A stretch of 64,000 nucleotides of DNA from JAEXOD01 sp964652025 (GTDB taxonomy: Bacteria; Bacteroidota; Ignavibacteria; Ignavibacteriales; Melioribacteraceae), in assembly GCA_964652025.1 (NCBI GenBank), contig CAZYZX010000001.1, forward strand, positions 248,001 through 312,000, written 5' to 3'. A program made the translations under genes and the position numbers. The notes below the pieces were generated by a model. The model had not been told where the DNA came from. It saw only the letters and a list, made by a program, of their open reading frames with translations, and made no database searches. Below, in pieces: positions 52,777 to 61,158 of this stretch (the first letter of the stretch is position 1; each line of letters opens with the position of its first letter).

Positions 52777-53247
52777 ATGAAAAAAGCAATATTTATTATA
52801 TCAGTATTTGTAATAATGTCAATAACCATCTCTGCCCAACCACATAGGGGAGAGTATCCACCACCGCCACCAAAATCATTTGAAAAATTCAAGCAATTTG
52901 AAAAAGCTAAATTGATTGAAATAATGAATATGGATGAAAATACAGCCATAAAGTTTTTTGCGAGAAGAAATGAATCAATGAATCGATTTATGAAAATGGC
53001 TAAAGAAAGAGATGATTTAATGGATGAAATGGAAGGCTTAATAGATAAAGATGGAAAGACTATTGATAATAAGACTTATCAAAATTATATTAATAAACTA
53101 ATGGAATTAGAAAACAAAATGTTAGACGAAAGAAAAAGTTTTATTAATTCCTTAGATGATATTTTAACGAAAGAACAAATACTAAAGTTTGTAATTTTTG
53201 ATTTTCGAATTAAAAATGAGATAAAAGAAAGAATAAAGGAAAAATAA
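52777..53247 (+). CDS. Periplasmic Spy/CpxP-like (LTXXQ-like) protein
   Basis: A 156-residue secreted helical protein with a signal peptide (about residues 1-20, ending ISAQ) and a proline-rich start (YPPPPPKSF). It is then highly charged and helical with Met-rich motifs (MNRFMKMAKERDDLMDEME), ending with the LTKEQILKF segment that recalls the LTXXQ repeats of Spy/CpxP. Spy-type proteins are envelope-stress chaperones or metal sensors. As the third gene of the sigma module it is a likely regulon member or sensor. Confidence 0.7.
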   Translation: MKKAIFIISVFVIMSITISAQPHRGEYPPPPPKSFEKFKQFEKAKLIEIMNMDENTAIKFFARRNESMNRFMKMAKERDDLMDEMEGLIDKDGKTIDNKTYQNYINKLMELENKMLDERKSFINSLDDILTKEQILKFVIFDFRIKNEIKERIKEK

Positions 53248-53326
53248 TAAATTTTTTTTGAAACTACTTCTTGTAATTTATGTATAATTTTTATTAAATT
53301 TACTTCCTAAAAAATTTAAATAAATT

Positions 53327-53410
53327 GCGGAAGTGGTGAAATTGGTATACACGCTATCTTGAGGGGGTAGTGCCCGTTCGGGCATACGGGTTCGAGTCCC
53401 GTCTTCCGCA
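53327..53410 (+). tRNA. tRNA-Leu (anticodon GAG)
   Basis: An 84-base class II tRNA with long variable arm. The acceptor GCGGAAG pairs with CTTCCGC; the anticodon stem CTATC/GGTAG encloses loop TTGAGGG, giving anticodon GAG for CUC/CUU codons. The variable arm pairs TGCCCGTTCGGGCA, and the T-arm is ACGGG-TTCGAGT-CCCGT. The discriminator is A; CCA is not encoded. It lies in the gap before the TPR gene. Confidence 0.96.
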
Positions 53411-53439
53411 CAAATAACAAAATATTAATAGAGGTTCAA

Positions 53440-54237
53440 ATGAAAAAACTTATTTTAGTAGTTTTCTACTTGTTGCCGCTTGTTCTTTTTGCTCAAAATG
53501 TGGATATTAAAGATGATAATGCTAAAAAATTTTATAACGAAGGCTTAGAGCTTAGAAAACAAGGGAACTTTAAGGGTTCAATTGATAAATTTGATCAAGC
53601 ATTGCAATTAGAAAACTCGTATCTTATACACTTTCAAAAAGGTGTATCTCAATTAAAAGCTAAATTATCTGAAGATGCATTAAAATCATTTGAAACTGCA
53701 TTAAAAAGTGAACCTAATTTCGATCAAGCTTTATTTTATGCTGGTCAAGCTTGTTTTTCCTTAAAGCAATATGATAAAGCTTTAGATTATTTTAATAAAG
53801 CCAAAGATGTTACCAAAAATACTCAAGTTAAAAAAGCGGCAGAGTCTAATATAGAATCTGTAAAAGAACAAAGGGTTTTCCCAATTTTACAGGCTGGTCA
53901 GACCGCTTCTGCAGCTAAAAACTATAACGAAGCTGTTAAAAAGTTTCAAGAAGTTTTACAAGCTCAACCTAATAACGAGTCTGCTTTGTTAGGTTTGGCA
54001 GATGCTTACAGTGAATTAGGTAAATATAACGAAGCTATTGAAACAGCTGGTAAAGGTTTAACTGTTCGTAAAAATTTACCTGAAGGCGCTTTTTACTATA
54101 CTTTAGGCTCAACCTATAAAAAGATGAACAAAAACGATTTAGCTTTACAAAATTTTCAAAAATGTTTAGCTGATAAATCGCCAAAAAACAAAGGTTATAG
54201 AGATCGTGCTGAAGTTGAAATGAAGAGTATTAAATAA
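53440..54237 (+). CDS. Secreted tetratricopeptide-repeat protein
   Basis: A 265-residue protein with a signal peptide (about residues 1-19, ending LFAQN) and around six TPR units. Examples are FYNEGLELRKQGNFKGSIDK, ALFYAGQACFSLKQYDKAL, YNEAVKKFQEVLQAQPNNE and GLADAYSELGKYNEAIETA. It is predicted periplasmic or outer-membrane linked. An AGAGGT site lies upstream of the ATG. A bidirectional terminator follows the stop. Function beyond protein binding is unknown. Confidence 0.82.
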   Translation: MKKLILVVFYLLPLVLFAQNVDIKDDNAKKFYNEGLELRKQGNFKGSIDKFDQALQLENSYLIHFQKGVSQLKAKLSEDALKSFETALKSEPNFDQALFYAGQACFSLKQYDKALDYFNKAKDVTKNTQVKKAAESNIESVKEQRVFPILQAGQTASAAKNYNEAVKKFQEVLQAQPNNESALLGLADAYSELGKYNEAIETAGKGLTVRKNLPEGAFYYTLGSTYKKMNKNDLALQNFQKCLADKSPKNKGYRDRAEVEMKSIK

Positions 54238-54260
54238 TAATTTCTATATTTATGATAAAC

Positions 54261-54290
54261 AAAAAAGACCTATTTTCATAGGTCTTTTTT
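54261..54290. terminator. Bidirectional terminator between convergent genes
   Basis: An inverted repeat (AAAAAAGACCTAT / ATAGGTCTTTTTT) with a four-base loop spans 54261-54290, between the convergent TPR gene and the outer-membrane protein gene. Its A- and T-runs make it work as a terminator in both directions. Confidence 0.88.
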
Positions 54291-54315
54291 ATTTTAAATA
54301 GTTTAAGATTAAGTA

Positions 54316-54969
54316 TTAAAAGCCAACTAAAACAGTTGCGGTTAAATTCATAGTACTTATTGTTTCTTCTCCACTTTCTTTACCAAGCAAATTTACAATA
54401 TTGTATTTTGCAGCTATATCTAAATCAACAATAGGCAAAATTGAAATCATTACACCAGCACCAATTCCAATTCCGGTTCTACTAGCTTTATCCCCAAATT
54501 TTTCTTCTTCAGTAGGCATTGTGGTATTATTAACAGTAATTTTATACCTATATTTTAATTCTCCAATGGTAGTAAAATTAACAGTTGCATTAACATAAGG
54601 GCTTATTGGACCAGGTAATAAGCTATACTCTGCACCTACACCAAAAGATAAAAAATTAGTTTCTGTTTCAACAGAAGCTTTTACCGGGGTGCCACTATAG
54701 TCAAAATTAATGTCTTCACTACCTTTTAGTAATGTGTAATTTACATCAGCAATTATTTTAACTGGTAAAAGTGGAAAAGAAAATTTTCCCTTTAGTCCAG
54801 CCATAATTTCTGCACCAAAGCCTAATCCATCGTTAGAAATTTTTTCTGTAAATGCTTTAGGTCCTGTTACTATAGATAATCCGCCTCCAATACCTACCTT
54901 GATTGATTGACCAAACGAAATACTTGAAATTGTTAAAAAAATTACTAAAACTGATAATACTTTTTTCAT
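54316..54969 (-). CDS. Small outer-membrane beta-barrel protein
   Basis: A 217-residue protein with a signal peptide (about residues 1-20, ending SFGQS) and a predominantly beta-strand mature part of the OmpW/OMP_b-brl type: VGIGGGLSIVTGP, LGFGAEIMAGLKGKF, FLSFGVGAEYSLL and GIGIGAGVMISIL, ending MNLTATVLVGF with the aromatic last residue. It faces the TPR gene across the bidirectional terminator. A strong GGAGG site lies before its start. The cargo cannot be named. Confidence 0.8.
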   Translation of the reverse strand: MKKVLSVLVIFLTISSISFGQSIKVGIGGGLSIVTGPKAFTEKISNDGLGFGAEIMAGLKGKFSFPLLPVKIIADVNYTLLKGSEDINFDYSGTPVKASVETETNFLSFGVGAEYSLLPGPISPYVNATVNFTTIGELKYRYKITVNNTTMPTEEEKFGDKASRTGIGIGAGVMISILPIVDLDIAAKYNIVNLLGKESGEETISTMNLTATVLVGF

Positions 54970-55067
54970 CTTTCCTCCATTATTTATTGGTTAATACAAA
55001 TTAAGCAAGATTAATATTAAAAGCAAATTTTTATCTAATAAATTTATTTTACAATATCTTTTTTTTG

Positions 55068-55090
55068 TATAAAGATTAATAATCTTTATA
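55068..55090. promoter_or_regulatory. 23-base perfect palindrome between divergent genes, operator candidate
   Basis: TATAAAGATTA, a single central A, then TAATCTTTATA forms a palindrome with 11-base arms. It sits in the roughly 155-base divergent region between the barrel gene and the lipid-kinase/DUF92 gene, 34 bases before the latter's start. No gene ends here, so a terminator is unlikely. It fits a dimeric operator; AT-richness weakens this. Confidence 0.45.
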
Positions 55091-55124
55091 TTTAAATTAA
55101 TAAATTATTATTTTTGGGTAATAT

Positions 55125-56597
55125 TTGTTAAATAATTTTATTTTTTTAATTTTTTCAATTACAATAATATCCACATTATTATACTTAGTTAATTTTTTAA
55201 TTTCCAATTATAATTTTAATCCAGATTCTACTAGGAAAATATTACATATTACAGCTGGAATAATTGGTATATATGCACCATACTTTATTAAAGAAATTAA
55301 TTTATTGCTTTATGTTACTATTATTATCCTTATTATTTTAATTACTCTGTATAAATTTAATACTAAAAATAAATTTAAAAATTTTAATGTAACAAAAGGA
55401 ATAATTTATTTTACTTTATCCTATTTTTTATTAATAATTTTTTTTAGAGATAATAGAAATATTATAACGGTTTCTTTTTCAGTTTTAGTTTTTTCTGATG
55501 CATTTGCAGCAATTGTAGGGAATTATGTAAAAAGTGCTAAATATAACTTTAAGTTATATAAAAAATCATTTTTTGGTAGTTTAGTTTTTTTTAGCACAAC
55601 TTTAATTATAATGTATTTATCTGCTGTGTTGCTTTTTCCAGATCTGTATAAATCTACAAATATAGTCTATCTAAATTTATTTTTATTTATTTTATCCCTT
55701 AAACTAACTTTAATTGAATTAATTTTTAATGATGGATTAGATAATTTAATAGTTCCAATTTATGGGGCATTATATTATTACTTATTAATATATAATAGAT
55801 TTTTATTAGAAAATTATTTAATAGGAATTATTTTATCATTAATTGTTGTATTAATCTCAGTTAAATTAAAATTTTTAACATTAGATGGAGGAATTGCCAC
55901 ATTCCTATTGGCTGCTAATGTTTTTGGACTTGGAGGATTAAAATATACTATACCAATTCTTACATTTTTTGTACTTTCAAGTTTGTTATCTAAAATAAAA
56001 AATATTAATAAAAGTAAAGCAGAACTATATTATGAAAAGTCTGGTGTAAGAGATTGGGGACAAGTTATGGCAAATGGTGGAATTGCGGGTATTATTGTGA
56101 TAGCTAATTCAATTTTTAGTAATGAAGTTTTTTATATCCTATATGTAGCTTCTATAGCAACTGTATGTGCTGATACTTGGTCTACTGAGATAGGTACATT
56201 AATTAAGACTAATACATATAACGTATTGTCCTTAAAAAAAATAAGTCCAGGTGAAAGTGGCGGAGTATCAGTTATTGGAACTATTGGAGGGATTTTAGGT
56301 TCTATAGTTGTATTTTTTAGTGCAATTAGTTACAGTAAATACGATAATTTAAAGTTTTTTTTGATTATATTACTAAGTTCTTTTTTAGGAAATTTGGTTG
56401 ATAGTTTATTAGGCGCAACATTGCAAGCTAAGTATCAATGTTCTATTTGTGGAAAAATAACAGAAAGTAAAATTCATTGCAAAATTGATACAAAATTTGT
56501 AAAAGGTATTAGTTATATTAATAATGATACAGTAAATGTAGTAGCAAGTTTAATAGGTGTTTTATTTAGTTTAATTACTTATAATTTAATTTTATGA
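55125..56597 (+). CDS. Fused CTP-dependent lipid-kinase-like domain and DUF92 protein
   Basis: A 490-residue polytopic membrane protein. The N-terminal half (about residues 1-200) looks like the SEC59/phytol-kinase/CDP-diglyceride-synthase-like family, with STRKILHITAGIIGIYAP and SDAFAAIVGNYV. The C-terminal half (about residues 225-490) is DUF92, with ANGGIAGIIVI, CADTWSTEIG, SPGESGGVSVIGTIGGILGS and NLVDSLLGATLQ. In plants, VTE5 (phytol kinase) and VTE6 (phytyl-phosphate kinase, DUF92) act in sequence. Here both are in one protein, which suggests double phosphorylation of an isoprenoid alcohol. The start is TTG at 55125. Confidence 0.82.
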   Translation: MLNNFIFLIFSITIISTLLYLVNFLISNYNFNPDSTRKILHITAGIIGIYAPYFIKEINLLLYVTIIILIILITLYKFNTKNKFKNFNVTKGIIYFTLSYFLLIIFFRDNRNIITVSFSVLVFSDAFAAIVGNYVKSAKYNFKLYKKSFFGSLVFFSTTLIIMYLSAVLLFPDLYKSTNIVYLNLFLFILSLKLTLIELIFNDGLDNLIVPIYGALYYYLLIYNRFLLENYLIGIILSLIVVLISVKLKFLTLDGGIATFLLAANVFGLGGLKYTIPILTFFVLSSLLSKIKNINKSKAELYYEKSGVRDWGQVMANGGIAGIIVIANSIFSNEVFYILYVASIATVCADTWSTEIGTLIKTNTYNVLSLKKISPGESGGVSVIGTIGGILGSIVVFFSAISYSKYDNLKFFLIILLSSFLGNLVDSLLGATLQAKYQCSICGKITESKIHCKIDTKFVKGISYINNDTVNVVASLIGVLFSLITYNLIL

Positions 56598-59572
56598 AAA
56601 AGGGAATAATAAATTTTATTTTAATCGTATTATTTACGACATTAATTACAACTGCCCAAGAGGATTACACCGATTTTGTTAATGCACGAGATAAATATTA
56701 TGCTGGACATTTTGGAAGAGCATATGAGGAATTATTATTAATCTATAATAATAAAAGTAATAATGATTTTGTACGTGCATCTGCATATTTTTATGCGGGC
56801 GAGTGTTTAGTTGGATTAAATGAAATAAGTGGGGCTTTGGCTATTTTTGAAAATTTTACTTCACAATTTAGTAACTCTGAACTTTGCGAACTTGCTTACT
56901 ATAGATTAGGGACATTATACTATAAACAAGAAAATTATTTTAGGTCTAGAGAAAATTTAAAGAAGTTACTAAGCAGATATCCAAATAGTGAATATCAGGG
57001 AAGCGCGTTTTATTGGATTGGTAAAGCGTTTTTTGCAGAAAACAAATTTGCAGAAGCCGAAGAGTTTTTAAATGAAGCAATATCTGTTGGTAAAAATAAT
57101 AAATTTATAGATTTTTCAATTTACACACTTGCAAATTTATATGAAGAAAATAATGATTATACAAACGCAGTTTCTTATTATGATGAACTTTTATCATATC
57201 ATAAAAATAGTAAACTTGCTCCTTTTGCTCAATTTCGTATAGGCGTGTGTTACTTTAAGTTAAATGAATTTAATCATGCAGTAATTGAATTATCTGATCC
57301 TTTAATTGAAAAACTGCCAAATAATTATATATTTGAAGCAAAATTTTTATTAGCAAATTCACATTTTAGGCTTAAAGATTATAAAAATGCTGCTGAAGAG
57401 TTTAACAGAATATTAGAAAATGAAGAATTAAGTGATAAGAGTGATAAAATAAAATATGGTTTAGCACATGTTTTTTTTCAAATGCAAAATTATGATGAAG
57501 CTTTTAAGATTTTCAATAGACTTTCACAAATAGGAACAGATTCAATTGCTATAAATTCTTTGTATTGGAGTGGGGAGTGTAAAAGGTATCAGAATGAAGA
57601 AGCTGTTGCTTTAAGTATATTTGACCGTTTTTTAACTAGGTATCCCAGGGCAGAAAAGGCACCAGCTGCAAGGTTTTACAGTGGTGTTATTTATTATATC
57701 AGAGGCGATTACGATAAAGCCGAAAAATTCTTATTACAATCTATACAAAACACAGATAATATAACCAAAGCTAAGTCGTTAATTTTTTTAGGTGATATTT
57801 TTCTTACTCATAATAATAACGAAAAAGCTATTGAGTATTTTACAGAATCAATGAGCGTTCCTAAAATAAATGATAATTTAAGAAATAGGGCAATTTTAGG
57901 ATTAGGTGTTGCTAATTTTAATCTTAAGAATTATGAAAATGCTATAATAAATTTGACGGATTTGAATATTCGCCAGCCAAAATTTGAGCGTGATAAAGTT
58001 AATTTCTTATTAGCAGAATCTTACTTTGCACAAAGTAAATTTACAACAGCTATTAAATACTATAGCAATATTGAAGGCACCGATCCAACAATAGAAAGAC
58101 AATCTATTTATGGTAAGGCATACTCTTATTTTAATAATAAAGATTTTGCAAACGCTTCATTTTATTTTAATGAATATATTAATAGATATCCAAAAGACCC
58201 TGAGGTTGTTGATTGTAAATTAAGGTTGGCGGATAGTTACTATGGTACTAAAAATTTTGATAAAGCTAGTGAAATTTATAACGAAGTTTTTACAAAATAT
58301 AAAAATGCAAAAATATCAGACTTTGCATATTATCAGTATGGTCAATCTTTGTTTAAGGCTAAAAAATGGAAAGAAGCAATTGAAAAATTGCAAACACTTC
58401 AATCAAAATACCCAAATTCAATTTATTGCGACGATGCCCAATATTTAGTAGGTTGGATATACTTTCAACATGGTATGTTAGAAGATGCAATAACAGAATA
58501 TAAACAGATGATAAATTTATTCCCAAAATCTCCAATTGTACCAATTGCTTTATATTCAATAGGGGATAGTTATTACAATTTAGGTAATTATGATAGCTCG
58601 GTAGTTTACTATAATAGATTACTAAATAATTATGCAAAAACGCAATATGTTTTTGATGCTATTAATGGTTTACAGTATTGCTATATTGCATTAAATCAAC
58701 CTGAAAAAGCAATTTCAACTATAAATAGATTTTCACAAAATAATCCTAATAGTGAGTTTGGTGACAAAATATTATTTAAGAAAGGGGAGATTTATTATAA
58801 TATTAATAAATTTGAAGAAGCGCGAACATCATTTAAGGAGTTTATAGCAACTTATCCTACAAGTAGCTTAGTACCAAATGCTTACTATTGGATTGCAAAA
58901 AGCTCTTCAAATTTAAAGCAAATTGATAATGCTTTATATCACTACAACATAATTATAACAAATTACATTAATTCTGATGTTGGTATTTCGGCAGTATTAG
59001 AAACTGGTAAAATATATGCTAAACGAAGCGAATATCAAAAAGCGATTGATTTATATAATAATACAATAAAAAAATTACCTGATAGTGACAAAGTACCTGA
59101 ATTATTATTTGCAAAAGCTTCTGCTCATGTGGAATTATTGGAAATGCAAGCTGCATACGAAACTTATAACCAAATTATAACGTATCACGATGGTTCTATT
59201 TTTGCTGCTAAATCAAAAATTGAAGTTGGTATTTTAGAAATGAATCGTGGTGCTTTTGATGCAGCAGAAGCATTATTTAAAGAGTTAAGTAGTAAAAGAA
59301 CAGATGATATTGGGGCACAAGCACAATATTACTATGGTCTTTCTTTATTTAATCAAAATAAAATAAATGATGCGATTTTAGCCTTTGTGCGAGTAAGATC
59401 TGTATTTGCTGCATATGATGAGTGGTATGCAAAAGCTTTAATAAAATTAGGTGATTGTTATTTAAAAAAGAAAGATACAAAACAAGCAAAAGAAATGTAC
59501 AGTGCTGTTGCTAAAAAGCATAAAGACGATGAACTTGGAAAAGAAGCTTTAAATAAACTAAAAAGACTTTAA
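56594..59572 (+). CDS. Large secreted TPR-repeat protein
   Basis: A 992-residue protein made almost entirely of TPR and TPR-like units (more than twenty), with a signal peptide (about residues 1-21, ending TTAQE). Typical units are GRAYEELLLIYNNKSNND, YYRLGTLYYKQENYFRSREN, ALAIFENFTSQFSNSELCE and YYYGLSLFNQNKINDAILAF. The super-helix would give a scaffold of several hundred angstroms. The start overlaps the kinase-fusion stop (ATGA), and the next gene follows by two bases. It recalls Tol-Pal YbgF/CpoB-type TPR proteins but is much larger. Confidence 0.86.
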   Translation: MKKGIINFILIVLFTTLITTAQEDYTDFVNARDKYYAGHFGRAYEELLLIYNNKSNNDFVRASAYFYAGECLVGLNEISGALAIFENFTSQFSNSELCELAYYRLGTLYYKQENYFRSRENLKKLLSRYPNSEYQGSAFYWIGKAFFAENKFAEAEEFLNEAISVGKNNKFIDFSIYTLANLYEENNDYTNAVSYYDELLSYHKNSKLAPFAQFRIGVCYFKLNEFNHAVIELSDPLIEKLPNNYIFEAKFLLANSHFRLKDYKNAAEEFNRILENEELSDKSDKIKYGLAHVFFQMQNYDEAFKIFNRLSQIGTDSIAINSLYWSGECKRYQNEEAVALSIFDRFLTRYPRAEKAPAARFYSGVIYYIRGDYDKAEKFLLQSIQNTDNITKAKSLIFLGDIFLTHNNNEKAIEYFTESMSVPKINDNLRNRAILGLGVANFNLKNYENAIINLTDLNIRQPKFERDKVNFLLAESYFAQSKFTTAIKYYSNIEGTDPTIERQSIYGKAYSYFNNKDFANASFYFNEYINRYPKDPEVVDCKLRLADSYYGTKNFDKASEIYNEVFTKYKNAKISDFAYYQYGQSLFKAKKWKEAIEKLQTLQSKYPNSIYCDDAQYLVGWIYFQHGMLEDAITEYKQMINLFPKSPIVPIALYSIGDSYYNLGNYDSSVVYYNRLLNNYAKTQYVFDAINGLQYCYIALNQPEKAISTINRFSQNNPNSEFGDKILFKKGEIYYNINKFEEARTSFKEFIATYPTSSLVPNAYYWIAKSSSNLKQIDNALYHYNIIITNYINSDVGISAVLETGKIYAKRSEYQKAIDLYNNTIKKLPDSDKVPELLFAKASAHVELLEMQAAYETYNQIITYHDGSIFAAKSKIEVGILEMNRGAFDAAEALFKELSSKRTDDIGAQAQYYYGLSLFNQNKINDAILAFVRVRSVFAAYDEWYAKALIKLGDCYLKKKDTKQAKEMYSAVAKKHKDDELGKEALNKLKRL

Positions 59573-59573
59573 T

Positions 59574-61151
59574 ATGAAAAAAATATTTATAATTATATTT
59601 GCTTTTTATTACGCTAATATTTTTTCGCAAGGGATAGAATTACCAGATTTTGTTATAACTGGTGTACAGGCAGTAAATATTCCTGTTTTACCTAAAAAAA
59701 GTCCAGAATCTATTAGCACTATAACTACAGAATTTATAAAACCTTTATATAACCCAGAAGATTTAAAGATATCTGAGCCATCTGCACCAATAAAAGTAGA
59801 TGCGGAAATTATGAAAACTAAACCAGAGCTTAATGGTAGTTTTTCTGTGGCAGCTGGTATTAATACACAACCATTTGGAGAAGCATTTTTTTATAATAAT
59901 TTTGATAAGATATTTTTATTTAGTAAAGTATACGGGAAATATATTAGAGCATACGAACCTAATGCAGATTTAAGCACAACAGGTGTAGATTTTTCTAGTA
60001 CTTATTTTGTAGATAATAGATATGCATTTTTACCTTCTACAAAAATTAAATTTGCTGCAGATTATAACAGAACATGGTATAAACATTTTAGAACAATAAA
60101 TGCTGAATATCAAAATAAAATACAAACCGGTTCTGCAAGTTTGAATATAGAAAACACTTATTTAAAAGAATTTAATTTTGGATTTGCGCTTAAAACCGAT
60201 GGTATTTTTACAAATACTAATAATTACAAATCTATGAACATTAATGGAACAGGTAATTTAAGTTCTGATTTTAATTATATTAAATTAAATATAGAAGGTA
60301 ATTATATTAGACAATATATTTCCAAAGCTAAAACCATTAATTATAATTATGATTATTGGAATGCTGAAGTTTCTGCCAAATACACGCCTAGTACGTTTTT
60401 ATCTTTAGGCGCAGGTCTTTACATAGCTTCCTATGATACAAATTCATTTTTTAGTCCAACTGCTTTTGCAAAGCTTAATTTTAGTAATTATTTTTTTGCA
60501 GATGTTCAATTTTCCCCAACAACAAAGTTTTTAACATTTAATGAATTCTTTAAAATTAACAAATACATAAATATTGGTAAAATTGATAATAACTATGTAG
60601 AAGAAAAGGTTAATTTTAGTGCTTCTTTAAGATTTATTTATCAAAAGTTAGTTGAAGCAACACTTGGTTTTAGAATTAAAAATATAGATAATCAATTATT
60701 CTTTTCTGATATGTTAAATAAAGGGTATTTTGATGTATTTGCTGCGAAAGATGTTAATCAGCTCGAAATATTTTCTGATTATTATTTTAAATTGGGTGAT
60801 TATGGGGATATATTTGGTGAGGCAATACTAAACAATACAAAATTAAGCAATGGTTACATTTTACCTTATACACCTGCCTTTACAATTTCTACTTTTTATA
60901 AATATATTTATAATGACGAGTTAAGTTTTACATTTGGGATAGATTGGAAACATAAAAGATACGAAGATGTGCTAAATTTAAAAACAATTCCAGATTATTT
61001 AAATTTGTCACTAAAAGCAGAATATACACTATATGAAAATTTGGGTATAACTGCTATTTTTGAAAATATTACAAACAATAAAAATTATACTTATCTTGAT
61101 TATTTAGAAAAACCTTTTGATATTTACGCTGGAATAAATTATAAGTGGTGA
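59574..61151 (+). CDS. TonB-linked-type outer-membrane barrel lacking a full plug
   Basis: A 525-residue outer-membrane protein with a signal peptide (about residues 1-19, ending FSQG). The mature start IELPDFVITGVQA resembles the TonB-box-plus-plug opening of TonB-dependent receptors. The remainder is barrel-like with aromatic-rich strands and closes GINYKW, a typical last strand. At 525 residues it is shorter than a TonB receptor (about 650 or more) and no complete plug is evident. It lies between the large TPR protein and the SPOR protein, one gene away from exbB. Confidence 0.75.
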   Translation: MKKIFIIIFAFYYANIFSQGIELPDFVITGVQAVNIPVLPKKSPESISTITTEFIKPLYNPEDLKISEPSAPIKVDAEIMKTKPELNGSFSVAAGINTQPFGEAFFYNNFDKIFLFSKVYGKYIRAYEPNADLSTTGVDFSSTYFVDNRYAFLPSTKIKFAADYNRTWYKHFRTINAEYQNKIQTGSASLNIENTYLKEFNFGFALKTDGIFTNTNNYKSMNINGTGNLSSDFNYIKLNIEGNYIRQYISKAKTINYNYDYWNAEVSAKYTPSTFLSLGAGLYIASYDTNSFFSPTAFAKLNFSNYFFADVQFSPTTKFLTFNEFFKINKYINIGKIDNNYVEEKVNFSASLRFIYQKLVEATLGFRIKNIDNQLFFSDMLNKGYFDVFAAKDVNQLEIFSDYYFKLGDYGDIFGEAILNNTKLSNGYILPYTPAFTISTFYKYIYNDELSFTFGIDWKHKRYEDVLNLKTIPDYLNLSLKAEYTLYENLGITAIFENITNNKNYTYLDYLEKPFDIYAGINYKW

Positions 61152-61158
61152 TAAAGCT

